From Galeruca laticollis (Eukaryota; Arthropoda; Insecta; Coleoptera; Chrysomelidae), in NCBI GenBank assembly GCA_963921935.1, contig OY998180.1, forward strand, positions 78,064,762 to 78,128,761: a stretch of DNA of 64,000 bases, in the 5' to 3' direction. This document shows, piece by piece, positions 20,913 to 30,204 of this stretch (position 1 is its first letter; the number at the start of each line of letters is the position of its first letter). The position numbers and the translations under genes were made by a program. The notes under the pieces were generated by a model that had not been told where the DNA came from, did no database searches, and saw only the letters and a program-made list of their open reading frames with translations.

Positions 20913-22514
20913 TTAATTTTCATCGTCAGGCGGTTGTGTAGAGTATGGTTTCAAGTCCTTGCAGTGCCATACTCCTGCCGTAGCTTCATCCTTATCATGC
21001 AACTCATACGTCCACGGAGATACCCTCTTAGCTATCGAGTAGGGCCCTATATACTTAGGCGCTAGCTTACGCGTGTAATACCTCGCAGCATCCGAAAGGA
21101 CAAAATTCCTCTTCCACACTAAATCGTGCGGGAGATACTCCACATGCCTACGTCGCAGATTATGGCTATCACAGGCCTTCTGATTGGCATCCTCTAACCG
21201 TTTCCTGATGTCAGCGAACAATTTCCTAAAACCCTCATTACGACTACTCTCGGGAGTTCTTACACTATCTCCCAGATCTAAATCTGAATTATCAACATAA
21301 TCGGCACCAGACAACAGCATAGACCTACCAAAATTAGCGAAATACGGTGTTACCTTTGTGACTTCATGAGTAGATGTTCTAATCGCACATCCTATCTGAG
21401 CGAGATGCTCGTCCCAACAACGATGATTATCCGAGACATAGGAAGCCATCATAGTCGTAATCACACGGTTAACTCTTTCACACGGGTTAGCCCTTGGATG
21501 ATAATTGGCATTCAGCTTGATACGGCAGCTATATCGGGAAGCTAAGCTTCGGAAAATATTACTACGGTATTGGGGACCATTATCACACAAAATCACCTTG
21601 GGTACCCCATATACAAGAAATACTTCATCTTCGATCTTACGAGCAACGGCCGCTGCAGACGCTGTTCTAAGTGGGTATATCAGCACATACTTGGTCAAAT
21701 AATCCGTAACGACAAGGATTAAAGAATTACCTCGTTTCGACCTTGGGAGAGGCCCCATCAGATCTGTGCAAATCATTTCCCACGGACTGCTAGACTTTGG
21801 ATGAGACGCCATCTTATCAACAGGTTTACCTTGTGACACCTTATGCGCAGCACACACCTCACAACGATTAACATACCTAGCGACATCAACTCTCATTTTC
21901 GGCCAGTAAAAACGCTCAGCTACTCTGTGGAAGGTTTTAAAAATACCCGTATGTCCAGATGTGGGAGGGACATGGGCTTCCATGATAATACGCGACCTAC
22001 CAGCTTTGGGAACTACCAGTTTCCAAGATTCACCAGGCGACAGCGATTGTGTGTACTTATTGACAACATGTTTGAAGAGGAGATTATCCTTCACACGCCA
22101 ATCCGGAAATTTAAGGGGATTACTAGCGACATTCTTTACCATCTTACAATACCACTTATCATTGGTTGTATCAAACAGAGGGGGCGGTACCTCTTCAGAT
22201 GAAACCTCCACAGACACCTCATCGACAACAGGGACGGACCGAGAAAGAGCATCTGGTACTACCTGTTCACGACCTTTGCGATGTATAATTTGGAAGTTAT
22301 ACTGTTGCATTTTGACTGCCCATCGGGCTAGACGACCCTTCGGACTCTGCAACTTCTGTAGCCACAGTAGACTATAGTGATCCGTAATGACGGTAAAAGA
22401 AACACCCTCTAAATAAGGCCGAAATTGTTCAAGTGCCCAAACCACAGCGAGACATTCGCGTTCAGTGGTTGAAAAATTCCTTTCTTGGCGAGTAAGAGAT
22501 CTACTTGATAGCAA
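20913..22514 (-). CDS. Element D pol: RNase H end and integrase
   Basis: 533 uninterrupted codons. N-terminal RNase H: RNFSTTERECLAVVWALEQF, FTVITDHYSLLWL and VVPDALSR. Integrase zinc domain: AHVPPTSGHTGIFKTFHRVA with both His, then CEVCAAHKVSQG. Catalytic core: MICTDLMGPLPRSKRGNSL (Asp), KVILCDNGPQYRS (Asp), ANPCERVNRVITTMM (Glu), so D,D,E is intact. C-terminal domain: LAPKYIGPYSIAKRVSPWTYEL. The frame upstream (RNase H start, 22409-22639) is offset by a frameshift at about 22500. Ends 40 bases before the 3' LTR; no env follows. Confidence 0.9.
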   Translation of the reverse strand: MLSSRSLTRQERNFSTTERECLAVVWALEQFRPYLEGVSFTVITDHYSLLWLQKLQSPKGRLARWAVKMQQYNFQIIHRKGREQVVPDALSRSVPVVDEVSVEVSSEEVPPPLFDTTNDKWYCKMVKNVASNPLKFPDWRVKDNLLFKHVVNKYTQSLSPGESWKLVVPKAGRSRIIMEAHVPPTSGHTGIFKTFHRVAERFYWPKMRVDVARYVNRCEVCAAHKVSQGKPVDKMASHPKSSSPWEMICTDLMGPLPRSKRGNSLILVVTDYLTKYVLIYPLRTASAAAVARKIEDEVFLVYGVPKVILCDNGPQYRSNIFRSLASRYSCRIKLNANYHPRANPCERVNRVITTMMASYVSDNHRCWDEHLAQIGCAIRTSTHEVTKVTPYFANFGRSMLLSGADYVDNSDLDLGDSVRTPESSRNEGFRKLFADIRKRLEDANQKACDSHNLRRRHVEYLPHDLVWKRNFVLSDAARYYTRKLAPKYIGPYSIAKRVSPWTYELHDKDEATAGVWHCKDLKPYSTQPPDDEN

Positions 22515-22639
22515 ATAACCTTGTCACCATCCTCGTGAGGCTGACTCAACACAACCCCTAAACCATAACCACTACTATCGGTCTGTACAACAAAGGGTTT
22601 ATTAAAATCGGGACAAGTAAGAATCGGCGCAGAAACCAA
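22409..22639 (-). pseudogene. Element D RNase H start, out of frame with the rest
   Basis: Starts MVSAPILTCPDFNKPFVVQTDSSGYGLG, the gypsy RNase H beginning with the catalytic Asp in QTDSSG, then VLSQPHEDGDKVICYQ. At about 22500 the frame shifts; the continuation LLSSRSLTRQERNFSTTE is in the frame of the 533-codon ORF. Upstream there is one stop between this and the RT (about 22680). Confidence 0.75.
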
Positions 22640-22704
22640 ACATTCCTTGACACGACGGAATGAAGACTCACATTCAGAAGACTACACAAAAGGACGATTT
22701 TTCC

Positions 22705-23424
22705 TCAGAAGACCCGTAATGGGGCCATGATGGTTGAAAAATTAGGGATAAATCTCCGGTGCCAGGAGAAGGTTCCAACCACACGACGAACTTCCGTAAT
22801 ATTACGAGGAGTCGGTAACTCCAACATTGCCTTCACCTTATCCGGATCCACATGCAACCCAAAACGATCCACTACAGACCCAAGATACTTCATTTCAGGA
22901 CGACAGAACTGACACTTATCCACGCTAACAGTAATTTTAGCATCCGCTAACCTCTTAAAAACCTCTTCGAGTACCCGTACATGTTCTTCGAAAGTTTGCG
23001 TACAAATAACCACGTCGTCAAGATAGACAAAAACATGCGGTTCAAGATCATGGCCTAAAACATTGTCGATAAGTCTCTGCCAGGTGGCTGGGGCATTATG
23101 TAAACCAAATGGTAGTCGTTTGAACTGGAATAGACCCCTATTAGGTACAGTAAAAGCAGTGTATTGCCTTGAAGATTCGGCTACCGGAACTTGCCAATAA
23201 GCGGACTTGACATCTAAACTAGACAAATATTTAGCCTCACGCAACTTCTCTAAAGTATCCGTTACCAGGGGAAGAGGGTAACTATCTCGAACAGTGACGG
23301 AATTCAACTTCCTGTAATCCACGCAAAATCGGTAGGAATCAGCCTTCTTCTTGACCAGCAAAATTGGAGAAGCCCACGGACTATTGCTGGGTTCTACAAC
23401 ACCTAACTGCAGCATCTCATCCAA
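22705..23424 (-). CDS. Element D reverse transcriptase
   Basis: 240 open codons: GVVEPSNSPWASPILLVKKK, YRFCVDYRKLNSVTVRDSYP, YLSSLDVKSAYWQVPVAESS (first Asp), RLPFGLHNAPATWQRLID, VFVYLDDVVICTQTFEEHV (YLDD catalytic pair), KCQFCRPEMKYLGSVVDRFG and the connection MLELPTPRNITEVRRVVG. All catalytic residues are present. An in-frame stop precedes it at about 23467. A canonical Ty3/gypsy RT. Confidence 0.9.
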   Translation of the reverse strand: MDEMLQLGVVEPSNSPWASPILLVKKKADSYRFCVDYRKLNSVTVRDSYPLPLVTDTLEKLREAKYLSSLDVKSAYWQVPVAESSRQYTAFTVPNRGLFQFKRLPFGLHNAPATWQRLIDNVLGHDLEPHVFVYLDDVVICTQTFEEHVRVLEEVFKRLADAKITVSVDKCQFCRPEMKYLGSVVDRFGLHVDPDKVKAMLELPTPRNITEVRRVVGTFSWHRRFIPNFSTIMAPLRVF

Positions 23425-23469
23425 TTCAGCATCAATATGCCTCTGTACAATGGTGTTGACCCTATAATA

Positions 23470-23700
23470 TCACTGCTTGATGGGGGGACTAGAAGTTACT
23501 ATCACGTGTTCTACTCTATCGGTACACCCTAGACCTTTTCCCATAATTTCCATATTCCTATCAATCACTGCCTGAAGTCTCTGTTGTTCCAACGGAGTGA
23601 GTACCGTTCTAGACGACACATGTTTCACACTATTCAACAACACAGGGTCGGCCGAAAAATGCCACTCGTCATGACGAAGATCTGGGACGACGCCCATCAA
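23470..23700 (-). pseudogene. Element D protease-RT linker
   Basis: MMGVVPDLRHDEWHF, RTVLTPLEQQRLQAVIDRN and KGLGCTDRVEHVIVTSS: the spacer before RT, in frame with neither stop-bounded neighbour. A TAG at about 23703 separates it from the protease and a TGA at 23470 from the RT. Confidence 0.65.
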
Positions 23701-23703
23701 ATT

Positions 23704-24135
23704 CTAAAAGTCTACACCAAGGATCAAAATGTGAGTTAATTCAGGGACAACCAGAGCCTCAATCAACCGCATACGACCCCTCAAAACCACGGGTAACACT
23801 ACGGTTCCAATACTCTGTAACACATTACCATTTGCCACTGCACAATTAGTCGTCCTACTTTTATCCAAAGTCAACCCTAAACAAGAAATTAACTCATAAC
23901 CCTTACCTCCTAAAACAGTTCTTGAAGCGCCCGAATCCAAAAGTCCTAATAAAGTTTTTCCTAGGATATCTATCTTAAGATAAGGACGTTCATCATTCGC
24001 AGCGTGATCCAGTACGTAATCTATGGCGACACGGAAATCATCGACCGGGGGGTTTTCACTGACGCACTCTACCCGATCATTCAAGCACGTCTTGGTTCGT
24101 TTCCCTGGTTGGATCTGGGAGAGCATACAGGACAA
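23704..24135 (-). CDS. Element D aspartic protease
   Basis: 143 codons; active site LLGLLDSGASRTVLGGKG, then NCAVANGNVLQSIGTVVLPV (flap) and LVVPELTHILILGVDF, the standard 'iLG.df' end of retropepsins. It overlaps the zinc-knuckle frame by about 55 bases, consistent with a frameshift between gag and pol. Ends with a stop. Confidence 0.8.
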   Translation of the reverse strand: MSCMLSQIQPGKRTKTCLNDRVECVSENPPVDDFRVAIDYVLDHAANDERPYLKIDILGKTLLGLLDSGASRTVLGGKGYELISCLGLTLDKSRTTNCAVANGNVLQSIGTVVLPVVLRGRMRLIEALVVPELTHILILGVDF

Positions 24136-24524
24136 GTTCTAACTGTGTATCCCTCCTTTTTACATTTAAAACAATATTTTACACTGGTCGCCTGCAGACA
24201 CCCTACAGCCCGATGTCCAGGCTGCTTACAACGAAAACACACTGCCTCTCTAGGGGCGGAAGACGAGATGGAGTTATGTGACGTTCTGACCTCAGCCACT
24301 GGTTCCACTTGCGAGGTTACATATGCGAGGTCTGGCTCCAAACAATTCGATCTCCTCGAAGGTACACTATAATTCTCAATAGCCGATTTTCTGGCCTCCA
24401 GTCTACGACCCAAAGTCAACAATTCCCGCACACTATTAACCTCTACTAGACCCAAATGTTTTGGTAATACGGCGCGATATTCCTCAACAAGATTTTTAGT
24501 TGCGTCTCCTCCGAAATAGGGCAA
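24081..24524 (-). CDS. Element D gag C-terminus with two zinc knuckles
   Basis: Contains LGLVEVNSVRELLTLGRRLEA and two CCHC fingers: CFRCKQPGHRAVGC and, slightly altered, CFKCKKEGYTVRTC, in which the usual His is replaced by Tyr. It is out of frame with the rest of gag by a frameshift at about 24480. Confidence 0.8.
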   Translation of the reverse strand: MPYFGGDATKNLVEEYRAVLPKHLGLVEVNSVRELLTLGRRLEARKSAIENYSVPSRRSNCLEPDLAYVTSQVEPVAEVRTSHNSISSSAPREAVCFRCKQPGHRAVGCLQATSVKYCFKCKKEGYTVRTCPVCSPRSNQGNEPRRA

Positions 24525-25201
24525 AACAGCCTTTTAAAATAACTAGACATCACAGCCAAGTAGATTCCCATGCTTTCGTCCGGACCTTGAGTCCTCCTTT
24601 TGATTTCCTCGAACAGTTTTTCATTGTAATCTACCGATAAATACTCTTCCCGTAATAGATCCACGAATTCATCCCAAGAGTTTACCTCTTCTCTATAAGC
24701 TAAATAAAACTGATAAGCCCTACCAGAAAATAAATCGATACCACTAGCTAACAAAATTTCCTTATCCACATTACGCGAAACTCGATACTCTTCCACTTTT
24801 TCCAGAAAGCTCGATAGTGAAATACCTTTGGGATCTCCAGAAAACACCAAACCCCACTTGCTAGGCAAGATCGTCTTAATACTAGACAAGTTCCTCGACG
24901 CATTACCAGGATTAGGAAGTGGTCTGACTTCATTGAGAGTCGATCTACGGATTGTTGACAAATTTGCAAAGGACGGCCCAGGTTGAGAGAGAATTTCCAA
25001 TTGGGGGGGTTGAGATTGACGAGAACGCTCATGTCTAGAAGCCTTACTTCCCAATGATTCGTATAAAGAGAGAGCTTTAGCCATTAGTTCATCTACTTTC
25101 GCCCTGTGTCGAACACCAGCATCACCTGCTTCGAAATTAGTCGCACGTTCCAACCGACCTATGACATGCACCAACTGACTGTAATTTCTGGAAACTACCA
25201 C
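24446..25201 (-). CDS. Element D gag capsid region
   Basis: Contains FSGDPKGISLSSFLEKVEEY, GRAYQFYLAYREEVNSWDEF and LLREEYLSVDYNEKLFEEIK, RTQGPDESMGIYLAVMSSYF and KILLRNIAPYYQNIW, a retrotransposon-gag capsid. The N-terminal part of gag (25137-25454) is in another frame with a break near 25200. Confidence 0.8.
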   Translation of the reverse strand: MVVSRNYSQLVHVIGRLERATNFEAGDAGVRHRAKVDELMAKALSLYESLGSKASRHERSRQSQPPQLEILSQPGPSFANLSTIRRSTLNEVRPLPNPGNASRNLSSIKTILPSKWGLVFSGDPKGISLSSFLEKVEEYRVSRNVDKEILLASGIDLFSGRAYQFYLAYREEVNSWDEFVDLLREEYLSVDYNEKLFEEIKRRTQGPDESMGIYLAVMSSYFKRLFCPISEETQLKILLRNIAPYYQNIWV

Positions 25202-25454
25202 TCACACGAGTTTCGTTGAACTCTTCTACACCGGGCTCAATCTGATCTAACTTATTCTCAACTGCACTCAAGTCTTCGGCAGCTGTATACGGATACTCTG
25301 GCGGATCTATACTATCATCTTCCTTCTCTACCTGCAACGCTAAAGTTAAACTACGCCGCATCTCAGACACCGTGCCACTCGTAATACCACGTATTGTCAA
25401 CTCATACACAAGCTCATCCTGAACCAACCGATTAACTACAAACCTACGAGACAT
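25137..25454 (-). CDS. Element D gag N-terminus
   Basis: Starts MSRRFVVNRLVQDELVYELT at 25454, followed by RGITSGTVSEMRRSLTLALQ, resembling the N-terminal SAP-like part seen in many insect gypsy gags, then an acidic linker. A stop-and-shift at about 25200 moves reading to the capsid frame. Confidence 0.7.
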   Translation of the reverse strand: MSRRFVVNRLVQDELVYELTIRGITSGTVSEMRRSLTLALQVEKEDDSIDPPEYPYTAAEDLSAVENKLDQIEPGVEEFNETRVSGSFQKLQSVGACHRSVGTCD

Positions 25455-26363
25455 TTCTTTTTCTTTTTAAGCTCAATTTGACAAGCGATCCAAGCAACAA
25501 ACCAATTTCCAACCTAGCGGAACAATAATTCTTCACCGACACACCTGTACCTCAAATGGCCTCCCTCCAACTGAAACCTAATAAGGAATTTAAAACCCAA
25601 ATCCAGATACCGAATGTCTAAAAGTCTCTATTTGTCCAAACAGTATCTCCAACCCACAGAGTTTCCACGAAGTGTACTTCTCGAACCAACCCAATTAAAT
25701 CCGGTGTAATAAATTACAAATGACACAATAACTGAAGTTAAAACTACAATGACTGTAAGTTTCTAAGAAAAAGTTGAAAATTTATCAAAGTTTAAAAAAA
25801 AGATAAAATTTACAATATTGAATTTTTCAAAATTCCAATCATAAATCAGTATGAAAAGAAAATAACGGTTGCCCACGAGCCAATGAGCTTTTGTCCGATT
25901 TCTACCATAAAATTTTCAGTTTGATATCTATTATAGTCTCACAGAATACGGTATGTTGTTTACAAATTACGTCCAGTAAAATAATTCCCTTCGAATTGAA
26001 CACAACCCCAGATTTACTAAAAACACTTAAATCTGGCACAATCAAAACATATTAAGGGAAATTATTTTCAGGTACGCCCCAATAAAACAATTACCCACAA
26101 AATTGAAGCTAGCCCCAGATTTCCTACAAAACCCACTTAAATCTGGTGCAGCCAATAGCTAAAAAAAAGCAAAAAAAACAAACTGAAAATATATCTGCAA
26201 ATCTAACTTATCAAAAGTTCAAGTTTAATCAAATGGCTACAAATAAAATTTTGATTTTTGAAGTTTAAGTTTAATCAAAGATGCTAAAAAAAAATTTTAT
26301 TTTAAAAGTTTAATTTTAAATTACGGGATATGTATTGCTGACAACAACAAAAAATCACTAACG
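25455..26363 (-). other. Element D untranslated leader
   Basis: About 900 bases between the primer site and gag. Holds two similar segments around 25960-26030 and 26075-26145 (..ccagatttactaaaaacacttaaatctgg.. and ..ccagatttcctacaaaacccacttaaatctgg..), each able to pair ccagattt with aaatctgg as a short hairpin. No coding signal. Confidence 0.5.
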
Positions 26364-26383
26364 GCCCCACGTTGTGGGCGCCA
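26364..26383 (-). promoter_or_regulatory. Element D primer-binding site
   Basis: On the element's strand: TGGCGCCCACAACGTGGGGC, similar to the TGGCGCCCAACGTGGGGC found in many gypsy elements primed by tRNA-Lys. Six bases separate it from the LTR end. Confidence 0.65.
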
Positions 26384-26389
26384 AAAACA

Positions 26390-26905
26390 TATAACGAGAA
26401 AAACCTACAAACCCTCACAGTGCTCGTTATAGGTATGCGGGTTGTCTCACGTGGTACAACCCGTGCTCGCCAGTCGACTAGCTTCGAGTCGAAGAAGGGG
26501 TGGATTCTTCAAAAAATTATTAAGTATACAAAAAAGGGCGCCAGAGAAGTTTTGGCAAGCACCCAAGACTTCCTAAGTTAGCCCACAACTCCTCAGTGGG
26601 TTAACAACACACACTACACACTCCAAAGGTTAATCTGATAGGTAAATTATCATAAGTAAATAAAAGTCAGCAAGTATCCCCTGATTGAAGATTTAATTAG
26701 TCTTGGTGGACCAAAGGTCTCTTTTCAAAATATTTGTTACAATGTCACTACCAAAAAAATATTACAAATAACGTCTGAGCTCAGCTGAAGGCTGTAATCT
26801 CAGGGTGCAGAAGAGCTGAGGCCCCCAAACTACACCGATATCTCAATTCTAAAATTCTAGAGAATCGACCAAATTGTTCATGTACAATATTCCAAAAATA
26901 CAACG

Positions 26906-26986
<81 letters not shown>

Positions 26987-27896
26987 AAATCAACAATGTA
27001 TAGTTACAAGGGTCCACACTTCCGCAATTTATACCAACATCAATATAAATATTGCATAAGCCAAAGATTTAAATAGTAACGAGGTTAGCGTTGCTACAGA
27101 AAATACAACTCAAAATTATATACGGCGCAAGTTATATACATAAAATCATTAGAAATAGGTAAAAACCCACTAAATAACGCAATACTAGGTACGTACCGTA
27201 GTGTTCTAGCGTATCTTAATCTATGAGCAAAGATTTCAAATTTTTAAATACAAAATACAAGTGTAAGCGAGATTATAGTAATTGCCGCAAGAAAAAAAAG
27301 AAATAAAACTTAATATAAAAAAAACGGTAATATGTGAAGCATAAATGTGAGTTTACTAATGAGTTTGAAGAAGTAAGAAAAGGATAACTGTTCACTTATC
27401 CTTTTCCGGCACCAGAACAGGAACTGAAGTTTCTCTAGAATATCCCAGCTCTCCTGGAACTGGTCTCACTGACCCATTAAATTCCAATCAGTGATTTTTT
27501 TTTAATGTCCATATACAAAAACCCCCCTTGTTAATGAATCCTTCTAGCTAACGCCGTCTACGGAAATTTACCTCAAAACGCAATTCCACTAAATTTTTAT
27601 GGAACCCACAGTCATCGACCGTTTTTGGACCAGAAACCTATCGGGTCGGAGCTGCCAATTGTTGGTTCCAGCCGTATTTATCTTCCCCTATGTCGGAATT
27701 GTCGGATTTTCCAATAAAGCACTTATGGCTCCCAGAGCACATGCGAAAATTTTTAGTTGAAGCGGTGTGTTTACACCTTGACGGCAAATGGAGGACTGAA
27801 ATTTTTAACTACGTACCGAGAGCGCTGTGACTTCTCCCAGTCGACAGGTTAGCCAATATTAAATTTACGACAGCTCGGCGCATTTTTCGCGTTACA
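26390..27896 (-). repeat. Element D 5' LTR (right copy)
   Basis: 1507 bases, same ends as the left copy. It would carry the promoter. Contains a longer AT tract (26909-26984). Confidence 0.9.
26909..26984. repeat. (AT)n tract in element D right LTR
   Basis: About 38 AT units. Confidence 0.9.
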
Positions 27897-27900
27897 AGAT

Positions 27901-28283
27901 GAAAGGCCAGTCACTACCAGTAAAGATACTGCTAACCGCCCTCGTACCGGATCAAGTAAGAAATCGACCGAAGACCCGGTGACGGAGATACCGATACAGG
28001 CTGGCAGACGGTAAAAACATTAGTATCCACTACTAAGTCGACCGGTCCCAATGGCCTCCCATACATTCGAGGATATCCGCCTATTCAATTGATTTCTCGT
28101 CAATTAAAAACAAAACGTCGGGGACTGGGATACAGAACACTTCCAAACCAAATTATCACAGTAGATGAAGTTGGGCACCCAGTACCTAGAGGGCAACACT
28201 TTCGCCATTTCACTAACAGCTCCACCGATATTATTAATACCGAAACATCTCAAGACATCTACGAGCTCAGTCCTTACGCCTAG
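27901..28283 (+). CDS. Element C third ORF, 3' part running into the 3' LTR
   Basis: After element D the sequence resumes gaaaggccag. One frame gives DERPVTTSKDTANRPRTGSS and ends at about 28013; another is open from about 27960 to the stop at 28283 and reads GDGDTDTGWQTVKTLVSTTK, GPNGLPYIRGYPPIQLISRQ and LPNQIITVDEVGHPVPRGQ. The last part lies in the region shared with the 5' LTR, so the protein's C-terminus is encoded in the LTR. I do not recognise it. A frameshift near 28000 is likely. Confidence 0.4.
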
Positions 28284-29073
28284 ACGTGATAGGAAAGCTT
28301 CATCGGTGAATAACCGAGTTAATTTACTATATCCTTGAGCGTTTTTAGCCTGGGATCGTAATTAACACATGGCTTGTCGTCCACCCCTTGGAGCGTGTGG
28401 AGTCCAAGGTTAGACACTAGCAAACCCCGTCTTTCGGCCGAAACTCTAGAGCGTGCTGAGCCTAGAACGGAAGCCTACCGTCATAGCCAAGTCCTGAAGC
28501 GTGTTGATCGCAGAACAGAAGCCTTTCCGTCTAGCTGAAATCCCGGAGTGTGTTGAGCCCGTGACGGAAGCGAATTTCCACCTCACCGAGATCACGCTGT
28601 GTGTTGAACGCGGGATCTGGTACCGAATACACCCCGTTTATTTTAGGCAACCTGAACGAGGGGATAAAACGAGTATCCCAGGTCGACAAAATTGAGTAAG
28701 TTTATATAATAGCACTGATTCATCAATAAATCTTTGCCGTAAAGTCAAAGGGACGAGGTACTACCGATACAGACCATTTACTACAAGAAGCCGTGTAATC
28801 TGTAGACAACCCGATCAGGCGACTACCCCCAGGGAAGCCCGACAGAATCAAGGTCCAACAATTGTACATATAATAACTGTATATAGAATTAGTTTTAAGT
28901 TGTAAAGATTTTATTGAATTTTTAGTTCAACAGATAACATACTTGTTACTATTAAATAAACACATCTAACGATTAAGCCTTTTTTATGTTCTACCCCCTG
29001 ACTACCCACGGCAATTACAAATCGACGCCTGAGCACAAGAATTACAAATTGACGCTCGAGCAAAACGATTACA
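28086..29073 (+). repeat. Element C 3' LTR
   Basis: Similar to 15247-16058 from AATTAAAAACAAAAC to CGATTACA. Its left edge is uncertain: the TGTAACGACACTG start of the 5' LTR is not found here. Includes about 116 extra bases at 28744-28859 and one more internal repeat unit than the 5' copy. Confidence 0.7.
28334..28615 (+). repeat. six degenerate repeats in element C 3' LTR
   Basis: Same gcgtgttgagcc-type array as in the 5' LTR, with an extra unit (gcgtgttgatcgcagaacag at about 28498). Confidence 0.7.
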
Positions 29074-29077
29074 GACA
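29074..29077. repeat. Element C target-site duplication, right
   Basis: GACA directly after the LTR end; joins LINE B sequence tttatttgatatc, which continues the RT frame. Confidence 0.8.
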
Positions 29078-29580
29078 TTTATTTGATATCTTTAGATATA
29101 ATTTAACAGCCAACTATTCGAAAACATTTATTGTACCTTTCACTAGTTACAAACACAAACTGCCTCCTTATGATAAAATGACTGTTACTATTAACAACAT
29201 ACCTATTGATATTTCTCTGAAATACAAACTAAAGTAGCTTGGACTAACAATAGATTCACATTTACTATGGACATCACACTTATGTGAAGTAGCTAAGACA
29301 CTGAGATATTTATTGTATAAATTCAAATATATAAGGAAAGTACTGAACTACAGCACCTTAGAATCATATATCATGCTCTTGTAGAATCGCGTCTTAGATA
29401 TGGCATACTAGGTTGGGGAGGAACTATGCCTAGTCATCTAGAGCAAGTTGAAATTCTACAAAGAAAAATTCTAAAAATAATGCATTTTAGAGATTTGACC
29501 GATAGTACAAACCAACTTTTAGATGAAACTAATTTAATGTTCATAAGGCATCTATATATTTTTAGTTTAATTGTTTACTG
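29078..29580 (+). pseudogene. LINE B RT thumb and C-terminus
   Basis: Reads LFDIFRYNLTANYSKTFIVPF, KMTVTINNIPIDISLKYKLK-stop, LGLTIDSHLLWTSHL, then after frame changes SRLRYGILGWGGTMPSHLE and ILQRKILKIMHFRD, the same 'YGiLgWGG...lq.k.lki' block seen in LINE A. It completes the RT begun at 14140. Confidence 0.7.
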
Positions 29581-29592
29581 ATTTAAAAAGCG

Positions 29593-29594
<2 letters not shown>

Positions 29595-29645
<51 letters not shown>
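29595..29645. repeat. (GT)n microsatellite
   Basis: About 25 GT units in the LINE B C-terminal/3' region. Confidence 0.95.
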
Positions 29646-29646
<1 letters not shown>

Positions 29647-29934
29647 AAAGGGAAAGTTAAATTAACATTATGTAAGGGAAACAAAACAAGCAATTAAGTG
29701 GCATCATATATGATCATTGTGCCTATGTTCAACATCATAGGTCTTAATAGGTTACTGTTTATTTACATTTTTGTAAAGAAATACGTTCTACATTTTTCAT
29801 CTGTATTAATTTATTGTAATGTACTTTTTTTCTCGCTATTTATGCATTGTTTTTATTAGTTATATAATCCTAATACGGTATCTTTTTGTAATTGTAATTA
29901 TTTGTAAATAAACATATATACATACATTCAAGAG

Positions 29935-30075
29935 ATTAAAGATAAAATTATTTCAACAGATAATAGAAGTAGAGAAGTCCTACCAAACCCTGTACCTACG
30001 AAAGTATTTGTCAAAAATAAGCAGATTAAAAGCAAAACAAAAAATAGATATCAAACCGAAAAAACAAATCCATAA
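29935..30075 (+). pseudogene. Element A pol C-terminal scrap
   Basis: Reads EIKDKIISTDNRSREVLPNP and VFVKNKQIKSKTKNRYQ, like the basic tail after the integrase of errantivirus pol. It directly follows the end of LINE B. Confidence 0.45.
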
Positions 30076-30204
30076 ATAGAAAAAATAAAACTGCAAAAAT
30101 TGTAACACGTCGTTTTAATACCACTGAAGATATTCAAATTAAAAACGACATAAAAAGAAACTCTATACTTTTATTACATATTCGTCTCATTCGGACAAGA
30201 AACA

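Larger units (their letters stand above)
19407..27896 (-). mobile_element. Element D: Ty3/gypsy LTR retrotransposon, complete layout
   Basis: An 8.5-kb minus-strand gypsy element inserted in element C with a 4-bp AGAT duplication. Right LTR 26390-27896 (its 5' LTR), primer site at about 26364-26383, gag, two zinc knuckles, protease, RT, RNase H, integrase, polypurine tract at 20873-20890, left LTR 19407-20872. The two LTRs are nearly identical apart from scattered single-base differences, a 6-bp duplication and AT-tract length, so the insertion is the youngest in this nest. Coding regions have about four frame breaks and one or two stops. Confidence 0.9.
15203..29073 (+). mobile_element. Element C: Ty3/gypsy-type LTR element lacking RT
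   Basis: A + strand LTR element bounded by TG...CA ends and flanked by GACA. 5' LTR 15203-16058, gag 16220-17294, protease 17226-17657, integrase about 17900-19025, a further ORF from 19294, and 3' LTR about 28086-29073. RT and RNase H are absent between 17660 and 17900, so it could move only with outside help. Element D sits inside it at 19407-27896. The two LTRs differ by substitutions and by several indels, so C is older than D. Confidence 0.8.
12166..29935 (+). mobile_element. LINE B: CR1/Jockey-group LINE split by element C
   Basis: A + strand LINE inserted into element A pol. ORF1 remnant at 12555-12880, endonuclease at 13228-14035, RT at 14140-15202, RT thumb and C-terminus at 29078-29580, 3' tail to about 29935 ending near an (atac)n-like run. 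The RT reading frame is interrupted exactly between 15198 and 29078 by element C with a GACA target duplication; reading across the duplication gives a continuous RT (..ETDLRH then LFDIFRYN..). Related in layout to LINE A, but + strand. Confidence 0.75.

Noticed and set aside
26781..27017. Minus-strand Ile-Tyr repeat protein in element D LTR
   Set aside because: Microsatellite translation inside an LTR.
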